DNA of 64,000 nucleotides, taken from positions 1 to 64,000 of the forward strand of contig JBANDB010000008.1 of the NCBI GenBank assembly GCA_037576215.1. The letters are read 5' to 3'. The notes below the pieces were generated by a model. That model saw only the letters and a program-made list of their open reading frames with translations. It had not been told where the DNA came from and searched no databases. Position 1 is the stretch's first letter. Every line of letters starts with the position of its first letter. Source of the stretch: Armillaria gallica (Eukaryota; Basidiomycota; Agaricomycetes; Agaricales; Physalacriaceae). Shown in pieces: positions 55,624 to 64,000 of the stretch. Made by a program: the position numbers and the translations under genes.

Positions 55624-56814
55624 AGTCGGTGTCTGTTGCAGTCAATTGAATGTCATAGCAAGCAGCTTCGGTCGGGGTGGACAATAAGAAGCAAAGAGGG
55701 TTGACTAGCACCCACAGCCCTTAAATTTCTCATTGCAAACTGCGCAGCCAAATGTGGGCGCCGAGAGATAATGTAACCAAGAGGGGTTATGATTTGTTAT
55801 TTATGTCTTGGCAAATCCTACCAGTTTACATAGAACACACCGAAGATGCAAAATTTAGTGCATGATGGTAACTTGACACCATGATCCCAGCTCGCTCGTT
55901 TCGCTGCAGAAAAGATGGATCCTTGAAGCATATCCCTACTTAGTATGCGGGCCATGAGCAATTTTTAGGGCTTACTCGTTCCGAAAATTATATTCGTTGC
56001 CTACAGTGAGAAGACAGGCCAGTGCTAGCTTGTTTCAGTTTAAAGCTGAGCGAGACGACGGGCAAGGAGATATCCTTGCTCTCCTGCTTCTGCTGTGCGC
56101 AGTTCATCTTCTGAGTCGCTATTCGCTCATAGAATGGATAACTGCAGGCTGTAAAGCTTACAGCAACAAACGAGCGCGGCCACCGCAAGCTGTGACCAAT
56201 TCAATGGGAAGAATATTCGCTACCACCCTGGACTGTAGACGATTAATAAGACAACCCGAAAGACTCCCATTGATACACTTACAGATGTTCTCTAGAACGA
56301 TACTTGGCTATAGAATCTCCTTTCGAACGCGAAGACAGAGGTTTCCCTCCGACATCGTACCATGCTTCATCTTACGAACTGGTGGCTATTTTCATCCGCG
56401 CATCGATACTCATCATTTTACAGGCACGTTGGCCTTCTTTATGCGATTGGTTGATGCACGATTGCTACCAGGAAGCAAGACGTACCCTTTTTCCCCTTCG
56501 GAACAATCAAAAACACCGCCATTTCTCTCGCCCAATGGCCAAACCAGCCTACGTGTCTACCGCATGCTCATAACAGTGATATTTCCCCACCCTTCCCTCA
56601 CCCTGGCCTATCTCTCAGGGCCTGTGAACAGCCAACATAGCTTCACCAGGTAACAGAGCCGAGTTGGGTTTAGAGCTGCTCCGCTCTCTGCGAAAGGACT
56701 GCTTGGCGCTGAATAAAACTCGCATTTGGTTCCGGACCTGGATAATGACGCTGTACCAGTGCTCCAAAGCTACAGAAGGGAATAGCCCGGCGATATTGGA
56801 AGCTCGACTTTGAC
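55624..56814. other. No gene recognised
   Basis: The longest frame (55997-56653, 218 codons, no ATG start) has no motif. A second frame in the same region (SPFEREDRGFPPTSYHASSY, ELVAIFIRASILIIL) looks more protein-like and could be one exon of an unknown membrane protein, but no continuation was found. Confidence 0.35.
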
Positions 56815-56945
56815 GCGGGTCGAACCTGATTCAAACTCAGGCTCGATAGTTCGAGTTCCGCCCTCCAAGGCTAGGGAGGCGGATAGGTAGACTCGAAGTC
56901 TACCTAGATGGCATCGATCCTGAGAGATGCCTATCCTTCCCCAGG
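56815..56945. other. Run of consecutive stem-loops
   Basis: Five inverted repeats follow one another with almost no spacing. They are CCTGA/TCAGG (56825-56841), CTCGA-tagt-TCGAG (56842-56855), TCCGCCCTCC/GGAGGCGGA (about 56857-56883), a 10-bp stem TAGGTAGACT-cga-AGTCTACCTA (56884-56906), and GGCATC/GATGCC (56910-56931). No coding frame explains this. It may be a structured RNA, part of a transposon end or a replication-related structure. Confidence 0.6.
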
Positions 56946-58089
56946 AAACCCTAGGTGAGTTACAAGAATGAAAAGCGGCGAAGCATTTCCCTTCACCGGT
57001 CACCTCTCAGGCAAGGTGTCATAGGTTTGTTAGTCTGATATCAACGGTCATCAGAATGCTGCGGTTGAAGAGCCCATTTCTTTCTCGGGGAAATGAGTGG
57101 GCCTTGAGAGGCGTAGCGTATTTAATGAACAAGAGAAAGGACCATACAATTAACCGATAGTTGATGCAGCTCATAGGTCAGAGATAGACCATGGACGGAT
57201 ACCGAAGAACCGCAGTCCAAACGATTTTTGTCTTGTTCAGCCATGCAGGAAAAGATAAAAAATCATTAATTATTCGCAATGAGTGAAAGACAGCAAATGA
57301 CTAATCGTTTTTGGAGGTCGAAAAGAGATATTTCAGCGCTAAATAAGCACAAATCAGTCAGTTTACCGTGAATGAATAAATCGCCGACAGACCAGGAGCG
57401 TCTCTTCAACTCGGCAACGCTCGTTCACTTCTCGAAAATCCATCGGTCGAGTTCATTTCTACGACCCCTTCCAACACTGATTGGCGAGCAGTGTCCCTGT
57501 TCTAACGTGGAAATTACGCTGATTATCGTTACAGTGAGTGACGACAAATAAGGAGAAATCTAGTCAAAGCAAGGGTCCATAACCTACTAGAGGCGTTAGT
57601 TACTGGACAACAGAGAGCGAGAGAAAACATACATTCTCCATTGCCGCAAGTAAAAGCCAGACGCGGATACGAAATCCCGAAATGTGGAACTTACGTCATC
57701 CTACTCTCAGAAATTCCGTGGCTCTGGGAAAGATAGAATTTCATTAACCCACAGTCAAAAGGAGCACTGGGCATGTACCTTATGTCGACGGTCGTGACAA
57801 AAATAAGGAAAGCCGAAGTACACAACTTGCGCATACTATTCTGGGCCAGCAATTTTCAGCCGCAACTTCGAAATGTGTTGACGACAGGCTGGGCGGCAAG
57901 TCGAATGATAATCGTGTTAGCGCGAAGGTCAGCATTATGGCTACTGCGGGCAGGCCAATGTTGCCTGAGCAGCTGAAATTAGCTCCGCCTCGGTGGGAGA
58001 AGTATTCAACACAACATACCAGCTGCCTGAGATAACCCAACTAGTGCGATCCACAATGCTTCCTATTACAGTGGCATTCGACCATCCAT
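56946..58089. other. No gene recognised
   Basis: Intergenic sequence with no supported feature; fairly AT-rich between 57200 and 57400. Confidence 0.4.
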
Positions 58090-58460
58090 GAAGCGAAGAC
58101 GTCCACACCTGGGGAAGTCGATTACTGCGATACGTCAATCTGCTACAGGGACTGAGAGTTCGACGAGGGCTAAGTAGTACGCACGATCTTCTTGGTAGCT
58201 CGACCGTTGAATACCCCTTCCGTATCGTATGCGTATATAACCCTTGGTCGGCCAGTAAGATCATCAGCGGAGAAGACTCAAGCTTGAGCAGTTCCTGCAG
58301 CACGTATTTGAACTGGATACCTAGGGACGGAGGTGAGGAGAGGTAAGGATATTCATGAATACAACACACCTGGACGACTCGCATGATGACCGGATCCAGG
58401 ACTCCGTGCAAGTTCCGTTTCAGCGGTTCCATGCGGGTCCGCTATTTTGTAGGCATTAAC
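58090..58460 (+). repeat. Duplicated module, copy 2 (partner at 48305-48615)
   Basis: This is the second copy of the module at the 3' end of the GNAT gene. The GNAT gene itself is not present upstream, except for a short match (CAGTGGCATTCGACCATCCA vs CTATTGGCATTCGGCAATCT). The duplication therefore took only the tail of that gene and the flank. Confidence 0.65.
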
Positions 58461-58552
58461 TGAAGGCTGAGAACCGTGATTGACCAGAGCACTCACAGAG
58501 ACCGTGTGTCGCGCGAGCAAGGGTTGCTAGATTTCGAAGATGATGCGCGGGT

Positions 58553-60030
58553 CTATCGGACCCTGGAGACGTTTGGCGCGAAATTACTGCTCGCCATTCA
58601 CATCAAGATTCAGCTAATATTCACATCGGGTTGGATGGCTCGTGAAATGGGTTCAGATGTTGGTGTGAACAGCTTGGACCGGGCTGTGGCGCATGAAATT
58701 GTGTTAGATGGAAGATACTTCTATAGGAGTTCGCCGTACCTTGTGGTCTCGAGACTCGCCCAGACCTCCTCGATTTCACGGGTACGAGTGACGTCTTGAA
58801 GTGACTTTGTCGGTAATAGAACGTCCAGCGAGTATCGTGTTCACTCACTACTCACTATAAAACGCTATGGCTGAGAGGTAGCAAGTATCCCTCCTCAACG
58901 TCCGCACAAAACTGGCTCTACGGTATCTGAACCTGAGACGGCTAGCATACGAGAGACTTGACGATATCCTGTATCATGGCTTTGTACTTGTGCGTCCGAG
59001 CTATTTGAAAAAATGACAAAGAGTAGTTACGCGACGGATGTCGATTCAGATGAGGAGGACGTAGCATGTAGGCGTCTTCCTAGGCATTCCTTTCATGTGC
59101 TATGTTAGTAAGAAAAGTATAGGAATGAGAAGTCGTCATAGTTTGTTCATAGCCCTTCCGAGACAGGCGGGTCGTTTCTTCAGGGACGCCGAGAGCTTCT
59201 ATTCTTAACAATAGGTCTGTAAGTTTCGAGTTTCGACAGCTACCTATTTAAAAGGAGTCAGCACAGGCGCTTCGCGTAAGAAGAGGACGACATACTTGGA
59301 GGTTGGCCGGACACGAAATGTTCCTCGTGATGGGACTCATGCGTTGTGCCGGAGGAATGAATGTTTCGGTTATCGCATTTAACCTTGGAGAGGCTTGGCA
59401 TGCAGTTGCTGCTCGCCATCCATATCAAGCCTCATATAACATTTCATCGGGCTGGTTGTCCTCATGAAAAGCATAGCTGGAGTCGACGTAGACACGGGCA
59501 TATTGACACAATGTCGTTGTTTACAGTCGGAAGACATCGCCACACCTTGCGCTCTCTCCCAGACTGAGCGACATCTTGAAGTGACCTCGTAAGTATTAGA
59601 AGTTCCGGTGAGTATCATACTCACTCACCATGAAATGCTATAGCTGATGGAGGTAGCAAGTGTCCTCCTGAAATCTGCACGAAGCAGACCATATGGCATC
59701 AACGCCTGTCATCATTCTTTCGGTACAGTGATGTAGACATATCGCAGGGCTCTGTATCCATAAACAGAATCCGATGGTCCTGGACCTGGGACGTAAATAT
59801 TGTCCTGGATCAAGGCTTTGTGCTTGCGCTTCCGATCGATTCATCCAGGCGACGACAAGAAGCTATGCAACCGGTTTTGATGCGGCTGAGAAGACACCAG
59901 CCAGTTGGCGTCCTTCCTTGGAATTCTTTTCGTGCATTATGTCAGTGAGAAACGTTTAGCAATGAGAAGTCGGCGTACCATGATCCTAGCCCTTCTTAGT
60001 GATTTTTTATCCAGAGGTGGTACGTCTATC
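58553..60030 (+). repeat. Tandem duplication, unit about 820-840 bases
   Basis: Copy A (about 58553-59200) and copy B (about 59370-60030) share many ordered blocks. They include CTGCTCGCCATTCACATCAAG / CTGCTCGCCATCCATATCAAG, TCATCGGGTTGG-like / TTTCATCGGGCTGG, GACGTCTTGAAGTGACTTTG / GACATCTTGAAGTGACCTCG, GTAGCAAGT, GGCTTTGTACTTGTGCGTCC / GGCTTTGTGCTTGCGCTTCC, and TTTCATGTGCTATGTTAGTA / TTTCGTGCATTATGTCAGTG. Copy A keeps a 107-codon frame (58476-58799); copy B is broken, so the ancestral unit may have held a gene I do not recognise. Confidence 0.7.
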
Positions 60031-60659
60031 CTTCTTAATCTTGATCCAGAGCATGCTAATCTGCATTGTCGCGGCTAAGACTTAGAGCGAAAAGACCTTC
60101 GTCTAGCCCGTGAGTGGCCCGTCCTGGTTGGCTCACTTGATGCCTTTCTTATTTGACAGAGCTTCAGCGCATCTCATATAGGTACCCGCTGGTCCTATTA
60201 AGCAACGGAGATTAGCTAAATAGCGGCACGCATAGAGAAAGTACTCGCACCGTCCTACACAACAATGCGATTAATTCCTATGTCACTGGTACCCATCGTT
60301 GGTATCGGAATAGCATAGATAAAGCTTTAGAGCACCATCGCACGCGTTCCAGTCCCTGGTAAGTAATCGACAACGTTAAAGGTTCTGAGTACAGGTCGTT
60401 AGTACGCGTGCCGTGTTGAGCTCCTTGTCCCAGTTGGCTATAGTCTGAGAAAGGGAAGAATACGAAACGATTAAGAAAACTTGTATTTATTTCCTATAGA
60501 ATAGATAAGCACAAAATAGCGTTGAAGAGAACAGACGACTTACAAGGTGCATGGAGGTTGGCAAGAAAGGAATCGGAACGCGGCCCGGAATCTCTTCTCC
60601 AGGATACCAAATAATCACAAATACTCCGGATCGAAATCCCGAGCTCTCACTGCCTCCTA

Positions 60660-61450
60660 CCATCATTGCGCGCAGCGTTTGCCGCGTCTGCTCTTCCTGA
60701 CACCGACGGCGCCTAGGGAAGGAAATGCGAATTGGCGTTCTACCTGTCTTTCTGTTTCATGGTGGCCGTCCAGGGGCAGTCTCCAACCACGACAAGTGTC
60801 AGGAAGCTCTACAGCGACAACAATTAGCGCGAGTACGATGACGATCCCGAGCTCAACGAGGGTCAAGAGCACCAGCACGAGGAGTAGGAGGAATCTCAGT
60901 GCCAGCTCCACGCTATCGGCCGAACTACCGAATCTGAGTGGTTACTCGACCTGCGGTGCGTTAATTATCCTTATTCTTTCCTTGCGGAACTAACGAGTAT
61001 TTCTTAATAACGAATTGCTTGCAGCTATCAATAGCGGATGCAAATTGCTCTAGCCTGGCAGATGTAAACTGTTTCTGCCCCAGGTGCGACCGAGCATTTC
61101 ATCTTCACTATTCGCCAGCTAACAAATTCCTTGTAGAACCGAATTCATGACTGGACTCACAGACTGTCTGCCCAAACGAGCTTCCTACAGCAGAGACCCT
61201 TGCACAGAGCTTCTGCACCTCCGCGTCTACGAGCACGTCTCTGGCCTTTAGCGTCACGTCAATGTCGTCTTTCAGCTCGTCGCTGACAAGTACCAGCCTC
61301 TCGGAAACTGCTACCCGCTCCAGCGCGTCCAGCACCGTCAGCAACCCAGCAAGTTCAGGATCATCAAACGCGGCTCTTGGTGGAACGAAGGCGGCGTGGG
61401 GCACCTTTGCTGCTATTTTTGGTGTTGTCGTTGGCAGGATGGCTATGCAT
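60660..61450 (+). CDS. Possible CFEM-domain GPI-anchored protein (exons unresolved)
   Basis: Around 61035-61082 one frame reads ADANCSSLADVNCFCP, a typical CFEM cysteine pattern, and ends at a CAG/GTGCG boundary. After an acceptor near 61160 another exon gives TVCPNELPTAETLAQSFC. A Ser/Thr-rich stalk follows (SSFSSSLTSTSLSETATRSS) and then a hydrophobic C-terminus (AAWGTFAAIFGVVVGRM, stop near 61448), as in GPI-anchored CFEM proteins at the cell surface. The upstream exon near 60780-60957 is also Ser/Thr-rich. I could not join all pieces in one frame or find a clear signal peptide, so the gene may be degraded. Confidence 0.5.
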
Positions 61451-64000
61451 CGACTTGACGCGCTACAGCTCTGGACTGTTTCTTCTTTCGTTTGGGACTG
61501 TGCATTTTTTATTGCTTATGCTGGATTCTTAACATTCGATATCGGAACCATCATTGTATCATACCATACCAAATATCAAGACGTCTGTCCTCAAATTGTA
61601 GCTCATATCTCATGGATACATTCCCGAGTCCTGGTGTAGACTAATTTCCAGGATGATTCCGTCAAGAACCTTACTGCCAATACCTTTGTGGATCAGCGAT
61701 GTCGATCAACCGTTGAATTTCCTATCTACTGGACGGTTCGACTCCGCCCAATAGTAATGATTATAATCTTGGCCGAGTCCTTTTCGGTTCTGTTTGTTCT
61801 TGCACTGCGGGTTTGCCTTCATGTAAATCCATCCAATTTCTGCTGAGCGTACGTCGAATAGGGTACGGTGCACCATAAGACTGCATTCCAACGGTATTAT
61901 TGTCCAATTGCAGCGTGTAAGGGAAACGAGTTTGCAAAATAGGTAAGAGGGAAAGAGTGTTACAATAGAGTTTTCACTCAGGCACTCATTTCCATTCTTA
62001 AGTCGGCAGACGACTACGAATCTGCGAAATAGTGCTTGAGTAGGCAAATGAGCGGCAGAACGTCCGGGGTTCGCTAGGCGCCTTTTCGTGTGTGGCAGGT
62101 TGAACGTTGGGTGGTCATTCTTCATCGCATCAGGGTCAACATGCGCACTAGGCTGCCAATCTGTGGCCAATCTGAATTTGTTGCCGTTTGCTGAAACATC
62201 AAGCGGCGCTTAGCTCCAGGAACTTGATGAACATCGAACAATACAGACATCAACACCGCGTACCTTCACAAAAACTGTCAACCTTGATCGGCCCACAGCC
62301 TGTCGCGTTCGAAATTGTATCAGTCTGTGCTTAGACGGTGCTCTAGGTGAGATGTTTATAGAAAGAGGAGCGACATACACACTGAGATTTTGTCATTTTT
62401 TTAGCGACGGGGAATTGAACAGAGGTGGTTAGCCTGTACGGCAGCGATATTTAATTGACTCGTGTTCGATGAATCCAGGTGCCACGGAGAATGGACGCAG
62501 AAACGCCGCACTAGATTCAACACGAGTTTCCTGAGGTGCGCCCTCTTTCCTAAGCGCCCGGACCGTATCAATATTTTTGAAAATTTTGTTTTCTCGATGA
62601 TCGGCGCTGCCTATCGCTGACGCATTGAAAAAATGACTTCGCGTCAGCCGAGTTTGTGAAGAAGATAGTGACCTTTGAGAACAGTCCGTTCATCCAGGAA
62701 TGACGGAAGAGTCACAAGCGCCGAAAGATCTCCGAGAATAGGGAAAGGAAGTGCCAGATGTATGCGAGCAGAATGTGCCTTGAAAACCTCGAGGAACGGG
62801 CGTTCAGGCCCTTTGATCGTTAAGCGCTATTCTGAATTGCTTTCCCATGAGCTCGCCATTCCCTGAAAGTAACATGGTTACAGCAATTGTTCGGCACCTA
62901 TCCAGGGCCATTTACTTCTCGACGACATGAGCACAAATAGGGAACACTTTTGTAAATAGCCCACAGGTGATCCTAAGAGAAAAATAAGGATGATCTGTAA
63001 CGGAATGGTACAACATCACAAAACAGCATCTGCGCACATGGGTGAGCCAAAATTCGAAGGACGGTTCAAAAAGGTACCTTGGGACATATTAATTACAGAT
63101 CTCTCCGTTAGCCCGACGTTCAAAATGCTCTCGTATGTGGTAAGGAAGCATGGTCCCTCAATTATTCGCACTATACGCCCTTGATCAGACCTACTATAAA
63201 TGCAATGTCAGTAAGGTACGCAACGCATCGGAAGACAACATGCATTCAACCTATTATCGCCCCACGGTAACTTCTGAACGAGTACCCACGTCCTTTGTTC
63301 TCTTACTGTACTGTGGTATAAGCTGGAATTTTAATAATTTCAAACATGGAAATGCCTACATACCTCGTCGGGAACTTCAATCAATCATCGCCGGTCGAAT
63401 TCGAAACGTGGGGAGCACTCCGAATGTCTGTGTTCTTGATCAATGGCTGGTGATCGTCCTCGATGAAAGCCGGTTTGCCATTCTCGATACTGGTGATACG
63501 GTCAGATAGCTGTGAAGAAGCTAAGACGATGGACACGTACTAAAATCCCAGTACACCTTATCCTGCTCGCGCTGCACGATCTTGATGTTATTTACAGAAA
63601 TGTCTGCAATGAATAAGAGCCATAAGACATGTTTTCCATCCGTGGTTCATCCGGCGCTAAGCGTAAAGTGTAGCTTTTGTTATGCTTTGCCTGCAGCAAT
63701 GGCTGATGCGAGGAGTCCAGACTCAAAGTAACCACCGCACGCTGAAAGCTGAGCGCTGAACCTAGATAGTGGACTTTGAACGTGAAAGATGGAATGGAAG
63801 GTCTAACGTGAGGACATTCTATCCCGGATAGTTCGGATGGGGATCCCAACAGCGTCTTCGTACGGCCGTTGTCACTCGAGACAGGCTTCGATTTGATGAG
63901 CGCGATAGTGGAGATCGTAAAAGCGGGGCGTACTATGTACCGCACCAACGACTTTCTTTTCTGTCGTGCGATAGGGCGTTGGACAGCCGAGGAATTGAAA
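61451..64000. other. No gene recognised
   Basis: The last 2.5 kb contains frames at 61706-62170 (-, 154 codons), 63150-63509 (+, 119 codons) and 63592-63948 (-, 118 codons). The second ends with NVCVLDQWLVIVLDESRFAI and could be part of a propeller-like repeat of an F-box protein running past the window, but this is weak. Nothing else is supported. Confidence 0.35.

Noticed and set aside
55997..56653. 218-codon frame as a gene
   Set aside because: No ATG start, no motif, and a competing frame looks more protein-like.
60663..60911. Leucine-rich hydrophobic minus frame as a membrane protein
   Set aside because: It is antisense to a Ser/Thr-rich stretch, which automatically yields Leu/Val codons on the other strand.

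Overview
This window is a chromosome end from a filamentous basidiomycete, most likely a mushroom-forming agaricomycete. It opens with about 24 copies of the CCCTAA telomere repeat. The genes are broken by many introns of 44-60 bases with GT/AG ends and CTGAC-like branch points. Several families typical of Agaricomycetes are present: a MYND/DUF4470 protein, an expanded-class G-alpha subunit with MGAC and GSGDSGKST motifs, DUF6534-type membrane proteins, F-box/LRR proteins, HET-domain proteins and a macrophage-activating-glycoprotein-like gene. All family names come from recalled motifs; no database search was run.

Layout. Positions 1-142 are telomere. Positions 143-6378 are subtelomere without a convincing complete gene: one reading frame open into the telomere, a hairpin-rich block bounded by interstitial telomere repeats, a tRNA-like sequence and several tandem or dispersed repeats. 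Next come an intact eight-exon MYND/DUF4470 gene (6379-8708, minus) and a ten-exon G-alpha gene (9864-11512, minus) that needs two single-base corrections. From about 15.7 to 41.1 kb lies a metabolic and membrane-protein region. It holds an F-box pseudogene (-), a berberine-bridge-type FAD oxidase (+), a short-chain dehydrogenase (-), a non-autonomous TIR transposon with a 9-base target duplication, a DUF6534 membrane protein (-), a cytochrome P450 (+), an alpha/beta hydrolase (-), an acyl-CoA oxidase-like protein (-), a second DUF6534 protein (-), a second short-chain dehydrogenase (+) and an F-box gene (+). The two SDR and F-box pairs face opposite ways, so the cluster is framed by an inverted segmental duplication. 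From 42 to 64 kb there are two related HET genes (the second with an in-frame stop), an F-box fragment, a frameshifted GNAT acetyltransferase, a MAG-like pseudogene, a minisatellite, a run of consecutive hairpins, duplicated non-coding modules and a possible CFEM/GPI-anchored protein.

How it fits together. The P450, FAD oxidase, two ketoreductase-like SDRs, hydrolase and acyl-CoA oxidase are the tailoring enzymes expected around a fungal secondary-metabolite or lipid pathway, but no backbone synthase (PKS, NRPS, terpene cyclase) is visible. Cooperation between them is inference. Several genes are clean at every exon boundary (MYND, FAD oxidase, both SDRs, P450, acyl-CoA oxidase, right F-box), while others carry one to three single-base breaks (G-alpha, hydrolase, GNAT, MAG). 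That pattern fits subtelomeric gene turnover; assembly error is the main alternative.
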